Source: Geosiphon pyriformis (Eukaryota; Glomeromycota; Glomeromycetes; Archaeosporales; Geosiphonaceae). Taken from it: DNA of 45,838 bases. The stretch is from positions 30,602 through 76,439 of the forward strand of contig JAAOMT010000306.1 of NCBI GenBank assembly GCA_016748015.1, in the 5' to 3' direction. This document shows, piece after piece, positions 30,950 through 42,345 of the stretch. How positions within the stretch are numbered: the first letter of the stretch is position 1; the number at the start of each line of letters is the position of its first letter. A program made the translations under genes and the position numbers. A model generated the notes under the pieces. It worked only from the letters and a program-made list of their open reading frames with translations. It was not told the origin of the DNA and made no database searches.

Positions 30950-31995
30950 AAGAGCCTGAACTAGCACACAAATAATCCAATTTTAACAGAACAAAATCAA
31001 CAGAAGCCTCAAGAGCTGACAATTTAAATTCCAAGCTGCCACTTTAGTGGTAAGAATTTTTGAACTACTCAAACTTAAAGACAAAACCATATTCACAACA
31101 ATTAAGAAAGGAGCCATGAAAGGCATTTGCACAATATCCAGAATCATATTTAAATCTGAATCTGAACTTACAGGCACAACCACAGCAGAAGAGGAAGATT
31201 GAAAAACAGACACCAGAGGTACTAGATCAATTAGGCTCAGCTTCTTAACAATACCCAAAACTTGATCAGCCAAAAGCTTTAAAAAATGTTTCAAAGAAGC
31301 CAAATGATTATTAATTGAGATATTCTCTTAAGCAACCAATGTGCTTCCCATATTATCTAAGGCATCAGAAAAAAGAGAACCAGACCCCAAACCAGAATTA
31401 AGATAAGAGCTACCAAAAAAAAAAGTGAGCAAAACTACCTATGCCCAAGACTTACCACCAAAGGCAGCAGGTTGAAAAATAAGAACATTCTTTTTTGTAT
31501 ACAACTTAGCCAACTGAAAATAATGGTCTTCTGAAGTAATTTTTTTTACAGATTTTGAGGGTTTGGGAGTGAATGTAGTTGGTACATTACACTCCAAAGC
31601 AGAATGACCAGAATGTTCACATTTTTTGCAACAAACCAAATCTAATCTAGCCTAAGAAAACTTAATACTATCAAATATCAGCTTAATGTGATATACAAAC
31701 TCCAATTTTTCTTCAAACTTGAAACCAATCACAGCACAGCAAATTCAGTTACCAAAATCCATTAAGCAATTAATGACACAGATTTTCCCACCAGTTTCAT
31801 CTAAAAGAGTGCCCAAATCATGAGCAGTTGTTCCTACTGGCAAAGTAAACAACAATGCCCTGAACTTATTTCTTGATGCCCAAGTCCTACAATCTCCCAC
31901 AGCCATAACCATATGCACTAAGTTTTTTCCAATCAGGAAGGACTATTTGGCAGCCAATTGTTCAGCCTAATCTGAATTGGCAAATTCTATCATAG
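30950..31995 (-). pseudogene. LINE copy 2 ORF1 C-terminal half with CCHC knuckle
   Basis: Contains a coiled or helical stretch (30983-31303, ASLKHFLKLLADQVLGIVKK and LSLSSSKILTTKV) and the zinc knuckle CKKCEHSGHSALEC at 31589-31630. It reaches the RRM end at 31995, where element D is inserted; the RRM resumes at 41557. Homologous to 5090-6115 of copy 1. Confidence 0.8.
31992..31995. repeat. Target duplication of element D (ATAG/ACAG)
   Basis: ATAG here and ACAG at 41557-41560 flank element D. Removing D and one copy restores the LINE sequence (CTACAGCTTTTTGCC in copy 1). The 4-bp length matches A, B and C; the mismatch is a transition. Confidence 0.7.
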
Positions 31996-32891
31996 TGTTA
32001 CTTGAAAAAAAAAGTCTATTAAAGAAAGAAAAAAAAATGTGACTTGAAAAAAAACATAAAAAAATATGAAGAGACACAGAATAGTACACAATAACATAAA
32101 ATAACACGTTTTAATATAGAATAATGTGTTATAAAGCAGAATAATACAGAATAACGTGTAATAATATTAGATAACATGTTATAATATAGAATAATTAGTT
32201 ATAATATAAGAAAATGAAGTAATAGCTAGCAAAAACAAACAATCCAAAGCAATTCTGTAAAACTAGAAAATACATATATATAGTAATAGCATTAGAAGCA
32301 GAAAAAAAAAATCTTCAGACAGAAATTCATTAGTTACTATTCCCTAATTAGAAACCATATCATTCCAAAATATTAATAAATATATTTATTTAGCATCTCA
32401 AATTTAGTTGTTTATTATCAACACTAAATGTTGATAGTAATTAATACTTAAAACATACGGAAACAATAGTCTTTGATTATGACTATTGATAAGATATTAA
32501 TTTACATTGCCTTGGCTTATTGTCTTTATTTTTCTTTATCTCTTTTATTTTTGCTTTATTTTGTTGTGTATACTAATTAATTGAAGATTAAGTGCTAAGT
32601 ATTGACATCAAAAATTGTCTGGTAAAAGACTCTTGTGAGTGAGTAGAACATATAAAAATTATGAATTGCTTACCAGAGAATTGCTGGCCACCACACTGAG
32701 AAAAAAATTGATGGAATTGTGATTCTAAGAAGCTATAAATAAAATAACATAGAAATTTCTGTTTGTTATACAAAAAACTCTAATCAAAATCTTCAGATCA
32801 AAACATCTTTAAACATTACTAATGTTATCAATTGAACACCAAATTATAGGTTTGTTATTTGCTTTAAGATCCCAAATAATCACTTGTAACA
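31996..32891 (+). repeat. Element D 5' LTR
   Basis: Starts TGTTACTTGAAAAAAA and ends CTTGTAACA. U3 has an array of AATATAGAATAACGTGTT-like units (32085-32220) in place of the GGAATTCC units of B and C. The TATA-like CATATATATAG is at 32273-32283 and AATAAA at 32375-32380. From the TATA onward it aligns with solo LTR C and LTR B. Confidence 0.9.
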
Positions 32892-32937
32892 TTTGATGCT
32901 TCCTATAAGGTATAATCCTACAGAGAACCAGCACCAA
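32892..32937 (+). promoter_or_regulatory. Element D primer site with inverted repeat
   Basis: TTTGATGCTTCCTATAAGG follows the LTR directly and is equivalent to the primer sites of A and B. TTGATGCT (32893-32900) is complementary, with one mismatch, to AGCACCAA at 32930-32937. Confidence 0.5.
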
Positions 32938-32954
32938 CACACAACTATCCAAAA

Positions 32955-35035
32955 GTGGCAGAACCAAAAAGAATAGAAACAAACCATTTAGGATTTGCCA
33001 AATTCTTATTTCAATACTACTGTTAATATTTAAGATTAATCAACAATCACCTATTAGCAGAATTAGTCTTTAATTTTTACATTAACAAGAGAATCTCATA
33101 TTTGCTAGAAGTACCAGTAAAAACCAATTCAGCCAGAGAAAATTTTTACAACAAATTAATCCAAAATACCAGCCTATTAACGAATTATAATTTCACAGCA
33201 ATCTTTACTAAAATCAATAAAGAAATTGAAATCCACACTCAACAAAGATATTCAATCACCTATGCAAACAAAGGCAAAAAAAAACTACAAACACCAGCAG
33301 TAATATCTCAAAAAATACAATCACCTACTTAAAAAAAAACAAGACTTGAATCACCAACAAATTCATCATATTACTATATACTTGAAAGTGCTATCAATAT
33401 CTTATCAACAGACATGTTCACATTAAACCTGAAAATCCCAGTAGCATGAATACCTTTTCAAAGTAAACAATCAAAACTAATCTATTAAGAACTTATGGCA
33501 AATATTTTGAGGGATTTAAGTTGCAATCACCAATGCCATCAGGATTTTGATTACTGCCACCTCCACCAGATTTCAGAATCATGAGTTCTTGGAAAGTAAT
33601 AGAATTAGAAGAAAAAGAAGATGACAATCAGAAATTCAATTACCAAAACCCAATTATCAAAAACCCTGAAATCAAAACCATGAACATTTAAACTCAGCAA
33701 AACCCAATTTTAGAAAATCCAAAATTAAAACTCTGAATCTTCAAACTCCACAAAATCAGAATAATCTAAACCTCAACATTAATAATCAACAAAACTTATC
33801 TCCAGTAATTGTTATCAATTCACCACTAGTTGCTACATAACAACAGCCATTGTCACAACCTCAAATTCAGTTACCACCATAACAACAACAACAACAGCAA
33901 TCAAACTTAGATCCAATGGTCTACACCCCAATAGCAAAACTTGAAAAGTTTATGGGCAAAGAAGATAATGCCCAAGTGTGGCTAAATGATGTTAAAAAAG
34001 CCATCACAGCCAATGGATAGAATGATACCAGAGTTATGCAAGCCATTCCATATTTTCTTTAGAATACCGCTAACTTGTGATATCAAAGTCTGGGTAACAA
34101 ATTCCAGAATTTCAATGCATTTAAGCTTGTGTTTTTACAATATTTCAGCAATAATAACAGCATCAACTGCTTTGCCAACATCTTTACTATCATTAAGCAA
34201 GAAGAAACTAAAGCAGTCACTACTTATTTGGAATGCTTCCACAGGAATTTACACCAAATTCAAGCAATACAGGTTGATTATTTCACAGTGCCACAAATAC
34301 TAAACCAATTCATTAGAGGCCTGTACAGTAGTATCTTCTAATATGTATGTTCCTTGCATTCAGTAGATCTTTAAGCCACCATTATAAATGCCAGAGATTT
34401 TGAAGCAGCTAAATTCGAAGCCAATCATGTCCAAGTCATAAATCTAGTAATAAACAAATCATCTAAATTGAATTCCAAATTGAAACAATTTAGTGATTCA
34501 ATTAATTAGAAACTAGAGAGATACTTAGCTGACAATCGAGCAATTTATCAGTCTCCACAATAATGTGATAATGCAAAAAATGTGAATTGTTTCTGAAATC
34601 AGTTACATCTCTCATCATCATTATCCAATTAGCCATGATAGCAAGAGATATGTAGTTGCTACAATTGTGGTAAACAAGGTCACATCAGAGCTAGCTGCCA
34701 AGTTTATAGCAATAATCCACAATTGGGGAATCAAAATTGAAACTCTGATTGCAAATTTCAAACTCTGAACCACTACTCAAATCAAGATCACTATCAACCA
34801 CACTACACTCAAATAGCACAACAACCAATCTACCAAATCCCAGTTTATTAAATCCCAGCATCAGTTATCTACCAGCCACAGCTGCAAGTAATATATTAGC
34901 CACAACAAATTCAAATTCCATCATACAATTCAACCCAAACATCACCCAAAAACCAAAGACCAAGAATTATTCAGCAAAACTAAAAATTAGCGATGGTTGT
35001 ACATTAATTAATTCCCAGTTTATCTAACCATGCCA
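32955..35035 (+). pseudogene. Element D gag with CCHC knuckle
   Basis: Starts, as in B, at a GTG in AAAGTGGCA (32955-32957). The N-terminal half has LGFAKFLFQYYC and the 33102-33332 open part. A glutamine run (CAA/CAG, 33880-33900) precedes the capsid region with AKLEKFMGKEDNAQVWLNDV. The Retrotrans_gag part 34129-34341 reads FSNNNSINCFANIFTIIKQE. The knuckle CYNCGKQGHIRASC lies at 34657-34698 and is followed in the same frame by IYQ-P units near 34820-34900. At least ten stops interrupt the ORF. Confidence 0.8.
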
Positions 35036-35055
35036 TAAGATTATGTCCCAAGAAT

Positions 35056-35880
35056 TTGGAAAACAGATACAACCAAAATCAGAGTTCCCAGAACTATCTA
35101 AGTTTCCTGGTTATTCCAAAAGATGCTTCAACCAACAACAACCTAAAACAAACAATTAATAACAACATATCTTCAGTTACTGTTACAAATGATGAATTGT
35201 TAGCAGCCATTTTTCTCTTTGAAATTGAAGGACCAACTGAAATCCCTTTTTTTAGTAGAGCTGCCTTTGATACAAAACTCATCACTGCCATGTACACTGA
35301 TGTCAAAATTGATGGGCAGGCCATCAAGCTAATCTTAGACAGTAGTTCAGCAGGCAGCATCATCACATAACAACTCATAGACCAATTAGGTTGCTGAGTT
35401 GATCACACTATCAACACCAAAATTATCAATGCTAATAGAGCCACCAAAACTCCAATTGGTAAAATTGACAATTTTCTTATCAAAATCAATGATATCATTG
35501 TACCAATCAAGGTTTTAGTCATGGAGACCACTCAATATTAAGCTCTTATTGGTAATAACTGGCTGTCTAAAACCAATGTCATGCTTAACTGGAACATTCA
35601 GAAGCTACAGCTCAGCCAAAATGGGCAATATACTAAAGTACCAGTCACTTGTGGACACTTCAAGACCATTATAACTGCACCACTAATTGAATTTGAAAAA
35701 GAAAAAAAGAAACCTACCTGGAAAGCCTATCAAGTTTCATGGACTGATACTAACCACAATGAATTACTGTCAATACTGTCTTGAGACAACAAAGGAAAAA
35801 GAAAAGAAGAAGACAAGCCACAAAAAGATACCACCAACAAAATTACCAATAATTGGAGAAGTTTTTATTCAACTGACACC
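35056..35880 (+). pseudogene. Element D protease and following spacer
   Basis: The protease motif reads IKLILDSSSAGSIIT (about 35323-35367); the aspartate is kept and the glycine is serine. A stop follows at 35368. The fold continues with RATKTPIGKI and PIKVLVMETT. After it, NWLSKTNVMLNWNIQKLQLS and an open part to 35784 match the equivalent spacer in B. The frame is the same as the zinc knuckle, so gag and pol appear to be one ORF. Confidence 0.78.
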
Positions 35881-36490
35881 ACTTAAGTACAAAGACTGCA
35901 AGAAAAAGTTGTCCTTCATGGGAGCTTGGGTTGTGCCCAACAAAGACTACTAGATGCAAACCATGTCACTGTGAACATTATGGCTACCCAAAATGCTAAG
36001 ACAAGTGGGACAATAAATTATGTCTTACTTGTGGTAAACAACTGCTTAATAAAAAAATGTGGAATGACATTCCTGGTCAAAAAGGAATCTGTGATACATC
36101 ATGTTAATACACAATTCTTATTAATGACTAGGTAAGTCAAGAAACCCCAATAACTACAGTTTAGCATTGAGCAATCTTTCACCTAGACAATTACTTACAC
36201 AACAAAGACAAAATTTGGAGAATAGCTAATGCCAAGATAAAAGGCACTTTGCCTAGTAAGATCTTAGAAATAAAGAACAATCTACTTAAACCAGTTAAAG
36301 TTGTTCTTATTTCCAATCCTGACATTTTTTTAGATATTGAGACAGATCCAGAAGAATTTCATGAACACTACCAAAATTTAGCACCCACTTAAAAGAAACA
36401 AGAACAGCATTTGGAAGAAATAAACACCCAATTATGTGACCACTGTTTGATCGCATATGACTTTCAGTATTGTAATGAGTGTGATTTCAT
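35880..36490 (+). pseudogene. Element D Cys/His-rich and zinc-ribbon-like segments
   Basis: Pieces in shifting frames give KDCKKKLSFMGA, CHCEHYGYPKC, LCLTCGKQLLNKKMWND and GQKGICDTSC (35890-36110). At 36435-36482 a C-X2-C-X8-C-X2-C ribbon pattern reads LCDHCLIAYDFQYCNEC. Both match B in order and position. They could bind zinc; no family is recognised. Confidence 0.5.
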
Positions 36491-36755
36491 CTACAATCTA
36501 CTATCATGCAAAATCTATACAATTTTGGAATAGGAAGAACCAATTAGCAGCTGCACATCAGAATCAGATTCAATTTTCAATCCTGATTCAAACTCCAAGA
36601 ATGATAATAACAATGATTTCAGCTCTATTCAAAATGGCAACAATGATAACAATGACAATTTAAACTCAGATTCAGACTCTAAACAGTACATCGCACTTTT
36701 TGATCTCTTTAAAGAGCAGAAACTCAGATGGTTCAGTTACAACAATGAAAGTATT

Positions 36756-37180
36756 ATGCCAGAACACACACATGATACCAATATAAGGTTTGATCTAAGA
36801 TATCTGGAAAAAGATGTTATCAAATTAGAACCACATTTATGCATCTGCATTGATCTTAAAGTAGCACTAGAAATCTCTGCAAAACCAATGGTTCAATTAA
36901 CATTTAAAAGTAGCTTAGTAAAAAAAGGAATCAACATTAGAGGAGGAATAATTGACACTGGATATGTAGAAAATATTATTGTTATGCTACAAAATGACTC
37001 AGAAAAGGCCTATATCATAGAGCCAAATAAAAAAATAGCACAGGCAATATTCCTGTTTCTGGTTAAAGTAGCTTAATTAATATTAATAGGAAACAGAAAA
37101 AAATTAGGAATTACAGCTAGAAGGATACAGGAATTTGAATCAATGGGTAGAATAGATGTATCAATTAATATGGCAGAAGA
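36756..37180 (+). pseudogene. Element D dUTPase-like domain
   Basis: Homologous to the B domain. Motif 1 appears as TNIRFDLRY (the first glycine region altered), motif 2 KSSLVKKGINI, motif 3 IIDTGYVENIIV with catalytic aspartate and tyrosine, motif 4 NKKIAQAIF, and motif 5 as EFESMGR after a TAA at 37074. About 50-60 acidic and polar residues separate it from the ribbon segment. Between protease and RT, as in B. Confidence 0.8.
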
Positions 37181-37820
37181 AAAAGTTATTGACAAGAGAG
37201 AAATTATATCCACTTGTCAATCAATTTCCATTCCACTATATGATTACTATATGTTAATCATAAAAAGAAAAGTGAAGGATCAGGCACAAATTTTTGAAGT
37301 AGAACCAACCATTTGCAAATCAGGAGAAATTGGACTTACCAATTTCTATATACCAGCCAAAAACAAGAACCATATCAAAATTCCTATTTACAATACAATA
37401 GGAGATGTTATAAAAATACCAAAAGAAACTACCATCAGATATTTAAGCACTGAAGTTAAAGAACAGTCACCAAATCCCATTTTAAATTTTCTACAGCTTT
37501 GTGAATATGTGAATATCATGTCACAAACAATTTACAAATAGAATGAATGTTATCTGCTCCAACCAGAACAATTGAAACAAATGAACATAAGAAACTTAGA
37601 CTCACTTCAACATATACAGCTCAAGATATTACTCAACTACTTTAATGACATCTTTGCCAGCAAAAATGAATTTGGCCATACTGACATTATCTAGCATCAG
37701 ATCAAGACTATAAATGTAATGCTAATAAAACAATGAGCATACAAAGTACCACCAGCCAGCCATAAAATCATTCATCAAGAAATCAATTAAATACTTGACA
37801 ATAAGCTAATTTAGCCATCA
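37181..37820 (+). pseudogene. Element D linker and start of RT
   Basis: Continues the dUTPase frame: SISIPLYDYYMLIIKRKVKD, KNHIKIPIYNTIGDVI and FLQLCEYVNIMSQTIY, then stops near 37540. The segment to 37820 has FNDIFASKNEFGHTDI and YKVPPASHKII, the region before the first RT block. It matches B 24117-24770. Confidence 0.65.
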
Positions 37821-38480
37821 ATGAGCCCATGGTCATTACTAGTGGTATTAGTTTATAAGAAAAATAGGAAAATCCACTTTTTTGTAGATTATAGAAAACT
37901 GAATAGAATAACAAAAAAAGATAGCTACCTGATTCCAAAGATCCAAAAACTGTTTGATGCTTTTGGAGAAAAGAAATAGTTCTCAATTTTGAACTTAGAC
38001 AGTGATTACTAGCAAATAGCCATAAAACTAGAAAATAATAAAAAATAGCTTTTACAATATGAGAAGAGAATTTTGAATTTAAAGTAATACCATTTGGTTT
38101 AATGAATGCACCAGCCACCTTTTAATAACTAATAAAAATCATTTACACCAGACTAATATGGAAATCAGTAGTTGTTTACTTAGATGACACAAATGTGTTC
38201 TCCAAGACATTCAACAAGCATTTATATCATTTTCAACAAGTGTTTGAAAGACTAAAAAAAGCTGGATTAAAATTAAATACAACTAAGTGTTTCTTTGGAA
38301 AAACTAAACTCAAGTTTTTGGGACATATTGTGAGCAAAGATGGTATCAAAAAGATTTAGACAAGATTAAGATAGTCAAGAACTTTCTAGTACTAACCAAC
38401 TTGACAGAACTAAAAGCATTTTTGGAATTTGCTGGATACTATTACTGCTTTATCAAAGACTTTTCTAAACTGGCCCAACC
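37821..38480 (+). pseudogene. Element D reverse transcriptase
   Basis: Blocks are scattered over frames: KIHFFVDYRKLNRI (about 37870-37910), a FSILNLDSDY block, PFGLMNAPATF (38088-38120) and the intact active site VVYLDD at 38174-38188. The thumb has KFLGHIVSKDGI and FLEFAGYYYCFIKDFSK. It is strongly decayed but full length relative to B. Confidence 0.88.
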
Positions 38481-38559
38481 ATTACACCAGCTCCAATCAA
38501 AAAACATTAAGTATGAATAGACAGAAAACCAGTAAGAAGCTTTCAACATATTAAGAAAA

Positions 38560-38990
38560 AAGCTTATTTAAGTTCCAATGTTGATGTATCCAGATTACAG
38601 CAAACCATTCATCATTACCACTGATGCATCAAGCCAAGCATTGGGAGCAGTACTATCACAAAAAAGACCAAATGGAAGAGAATATTCAGTAGCATATGCT
38701 AGCCAAAGTTTGAGTTCAGCTAAAAAGAACTATAGAACACCAGCATTAGAATACTTAGCAATTTATTAAACAGTCATGAAATGAAAAAAATACTTAAGCC
38801 AAAAGTTTGACATATACATTGATCATAAAGAATTAACTTCAATCCAAAAGCAAGAATTTGCAGACAATTACTATATCAGATAGAAAATAGAACTTTCACC
38901 ATTTAATTATACAGTACATTATAAAAAAGGAAAAAAAAACAGAAATGCCAATGGGTTGTCACAAATAAGACAAATCTAAAACACTTTAAC
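38560..38990 (+). pseudogene. Element D RNase H
   Basis: The open part 38578-38769 has PFIITTDASSQALGAVLSQK with the catalytic aspartate, and PALEYLAIY with the glutamate. The third aspartate is in IYIDHKELTSIQK (38813-38850). It ends with HYKKGKKNRNANGLSQ. All three acidic residues are therefore still visible although stops separate them. Confidence 0.85.
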
Positions 38991-39214
38991 CCAAAAATAT
39001 AACAAAAGATAAATACACAAAAATATCAACAACTTCAACATTTTATAAATATTCAATAGTTTAAGAAGAAATTATCTCAAAAAAAACAAAACCATATTAA
39101 ACAACAGTCCAAATATTTTATTACTCACCAAAATATACTTTATCAGAAAAACAGAAAGAATTCAGATCAACTAACCAAAGTAATCACAAAACCAGAGAAA
39201 GAAACAATATTATT

Positions 39215-40260
39215 TAACATGCATTTCAATCCAACAGCAGGACATTTTCACAAAGAAACAATCATGAAAAGAACCAGAAATAGATACTATTGACTATTTA
39301 TGTACTCAGACATCATTCAATAGGTGCAAAATTGTGATGCTTGTCAGAAAAGAGAAGGAACAAGACTCAGCAAACCATTAAGACCAATCAAAGTAGGACA
39401 ACTATTTGAGCATATTGGAATTGACTTAGTCAGACCATTAACAATAACTAGCAGAGAGAACAGATACATTGCAATAACCATAGATTATTTCACTAAATGG
39501 CCAGAAGCAAAAGCAATTCAAAGAACAGATGCAAAATCCATTGCCAAATTCGTTCATCAAGATCTGATTTGTTGATATAGATGTCCAAAAAAATTATTAT
39601 CTGACCAAGGAACTCACTTTGTGAATAGAACATTAACAGAACTGAATCAAAGATTCGGAATAAAGAGACTATTATTATTACCATATCACTTACAAACCAA
39701 TGAATTAATTAAAAAATTCAATAGAACATTGTGTAAAACAATAGCCAAAATTAGCCAAGAAAACCAGAATGAATAAGATTTATTTATACTATTAGTATTA
39801 TTTGCTTATTGGACAATAAAGCAAGATATTACACAAGCAACACCATTTGAATTAGTATATAGTAGAATAGCAATATTACAAGTTGAGATAAAGGTTAATA
39901 CATATTCAACAGAACCAATAACAGAAACCAATCTCCAAAAAACATTGCTGAGAAGAACATATAACTTAATAGAAATGCTAGAAAACAAATAGCAAAAAGC
40001 AGCTGATAATATCCAAAAATTACAAAAAAAACAAAAAAAAAGACACAATAACTAACTACCAAATAAACTTGTCAAATTCAGAATTGGAGACAAAGTACTA
40101 TTATATTGTACCAAAGTAGAAAAACAGTAGAATAGAAAGTTTGATCCAAAATGGAACAGACTATTTCACATACACAAAATTTTAGGAAATAGATCTTACA
40201 AGTTATGATTAGAAAAACAGAATTCTAAATAAAACAGCACATAAAAATTGTTTAAAAATT
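39215..40260 (+). pseudogene. Element D integrase
   Basis: Zinc region intact in sequence: HFNPTAGHFHKE and CDACQKRE. Core: IGIDLVRPL (first D), LLSDQGTHFVN (second D, about 39595-39625), then NELIKKFNRTL, where the glutamate before R/K-F-N is lysine (one G to A change). The C-terminal part has VKFRIGDKVLLYC and KWNRLFHIHKILGN. Stops interrupt after 39575 and repeatedly after 39760. Confidence 0.88.
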
Positions 40261-40678
40261 TATCAAACAACACAAGAATTGACATCAGTAGACACCAGAC
40301 AATATCCAAGAGTGGAAAAAAAAACTCCCTTCAACATATTGGTTTTACAAAATCAGGGAACAATTAGACTTAAAAAACCCATATAGAGACTACAACCAGA
40401 AAACTTTCAACAAAGAAGCAATGCAACAAATAGAAAAATTTGTAAGAAGGAGCAACTTGACACTACACTACAAGGCAGCATGTTGATTATACATTGCTTT
40501 CCAATATTGTTCAAACATACTATTGAATGGATCTTTGAAAAAGATAACAGTCAACAACATAAAACAAATGACCAATCAATAGTTTGAAGATCTACAAAAA
40601 GCCATAGTTGACATAATTATCAAACATTATATAAACAAAGTTCTATTAACAGACATAACCAACTTTACAGGAGCTTAA
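40261..40678 (+). pseudogene. Element D Pol C-terminal extension, unknown function
   Basis: Homologous to the B extension: TFNKEAMQQIEKFVRRSNL (about 40408-40462) and FEDLQKAIVDIIIKHYINK (40580-40640), ending at TAA 40676-40678. It is shorter than B because of decay or deletion in its first half. The purine tract AAAAAAAGAAGAGATAA (40683-40699) follows. Confidence 0.55.
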
Positions 40679-40699
40679 TATTAAAAAAAGAAGAGATAA

Positions 40700-41556
40700 T
40701 GTTACTTAAAGAAAAAAAGTCTATCAAAGAAAGAAGAAAAAACATGACCTGAAAAAAAACGTAATAAAATATGAAGGGACACAGAATAGTATGCAATAAT
40801 ATAGGATAATGTATTATAATATAAGATAATGTGTTATAATGCAGAATAACATAGAATAATTAGTTACAACTTAAGAAAATAAAGTAATAGCTAGCAAAAA
40901 CAAACAATCCAAAGCAATTCTGTAAAACTAGAAAATACATATATATAGTAATAGCATTAGAAGCAGAAAAAAAAAATCTCCAGACAGAAATTCATTAGTT
41001 ACCATTCCACAATTAGAAACCATATCATTTCAAAATATTAATAAATATACTTATTGAGTATCTCAAATCTAGTTGTTTGCTATCAACTCTAAATGTTGAT
41101 AGTAATTGATACTTAAAACACATGGGAACAATAGTCTTTGATCATGGCTATTGACAAAATACTAACTTATATTGCCTTGACTTATTGTCTTTATTTTTCT
41201 TTATCTCTTTTATTTTTGCTTTATTTTGTTGTGTATACTAATTGATTGAGGATTAAGCGCTAAGTATTGATGTTAAAAATTGCCTGGTAAAAGACCTCTA
41301 CAAGTGAGTAGAATGCATAAGAATTATGAATTGCTTACCAGAAGATTGCTGGCCATTATACTGAGAAAAAAATTGACAGAATTGTGATTCTGGGAAGCTA
41401 TGAATAAAATAACATGGGAATTTCTGTTTGTTATACAAAGAATTCTAATCAAAACCTTCAGATTGAAACACCTTCAGACATTACTAACATCATCAATTGA
41501 ACACCAAGTTATGGGTTTGTTATTTGCTTTAAGATCCCAAATAATTATCTGTAACA
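40700..41556 (+). repeat. Element D 3' LTR
   Basis: Starts TGTTACTTAAAG and ends CTGTAACA, 857 bp. It aligns with 31996-32891; its U3 array (40780-40870) is shorter by a few units. The right duplication ACAG follows at 41557. Confidence 0.9.
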
Positions 41557-42336
41557 ACAGCCTTTTGCCATATTCTAATCAACTGAATTTTAATTGACTT
41601 AATTTTACCAAATTCAGAAACTGTAGTAACAATCATTTTCTTTTGTGTATCCATGGGAATTTCTTTAATTACTACAGCCTGATCTGAATAAATGCCTTGT
41701 TTTTTAAGATTAGTGTTTATGACAATTCCTTTTTCTCTGGTTAATGATGTGGTTTTTTTTAAACTGCTTTTTGATGTGAAGATAAATCTGATAATTTTTT
41801 CAAATTTTGAGGAGATAGTGGCCTCTCTAAAACTATTGACTGATGAAAAATTTTTTCTAACAAACTGAGTCTTTGCCATCGCTGATTTCTCTTCCACAGC
41901 TAAGAGATTAATGTTTAAAACAAAAAATTTTCTAATGAGCACCTCAACCAGAGTTTTTACCACTTTGGAGTCAACCCATTTTTTGTCGAAAGAGATATTG
42001 AGAGGAGAGAAGAGATAAACCAAATTCTCATTCATTCCAAAGTCAATAGTACCAATAGGTAAACCACTGATCAAATTACTACTAACTCTTTTAACTTTGG
42101 GAGTTATTGCAGCTAAACTGAAAAAAGAACCACCACCTGAACTTATTGTAGCACTACCAAGCTTATTGTTACTAAATTAACTGTCCATATCCGAATACAT
42201 GTCATTATTGCCACAAAATGATTATTAGCTTGAGAAATGTTGAAAATAATAAAACAAATAAGATAAAAAACAAAAAACTTCTATTTCAAAAAACTGCTCT
42301 TTGAAAAATTTGGACGAAAGAGAAAAAGAAGTTTTT
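41557..42336 (-). pseudogene. LINE copy 2 5' end: ORF1 N-terminal half with RRM-like domain
   Basis: The last piece of LINE copy 2. The open part 41529-42074 gives 150-plus codons of ORF1 on minus: WVDSKVVKTLVEVLIRKFF, SKFEKIIRFIFTSKSSLKK, then the RRM-like VVIKEIPMDTQKKMI and EFGKIKSIKIQLI. Its start region shows ATG then YSDMDS, equal to copy 1. The RRM is cut at QKAVV by element D; the open frame beyond that point is LTR sequence. About 180 bp present near the 5' end of copy 1 (6780-6960) are missing. The 5' end AAAAAACTTCTTT lies at 42324-42336. Confidence 0.8.
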
Positions 42337-42345
42337 TGCAATATT
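42337..42345. repeat. Right target-site duplication of LINE copy 2
   Basis: TGCAATATT, identical to 7773-7781. Confidence 0.8.

Larger units (their letters stand above)
31996..41556 (+). mobile_element. Element D: Ty3/gypsy LTR retrotransposon with dUTPase, heavily decayed
   Basis: A 9.6-kb element on plus, same family as B. LTRs are 896 bp (left) and 857 bp (right) with TGTTAC and GTAACA ends. The coding order equals B. Stops and frameshifts are denser than in B, consistent with greater age or relaxed decay. It is inserted in the RRM coding part of LINE copy 2. Confidence 0.93.
7782..42336 (-). mobile_element. LINE copy 2, split by nested LTR elements
   Basis: Same LINE family and orientation as copy 1. 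The element survives as three pieces: 7782-11586 (3' UTR, RNase H, RT), 30292-31995 (endonuclease, coiled region, CCHC) and 41557-42336 (5' end with RRM). Rejoining the flanks of each insertion restores colinearity with copy 1, for example around 4430-4450 for the first gap and 6110-6140 for the second. It has the same 5' start (AAAAAACTTCTTT on minus) and an A-rich 3' tail at 7782-7793. It lacks about 430 bp near the ORF2 C-terminus and about 180 bp near the 5' end relative to copy 1. All domains are broken. Confidence 0.88.
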
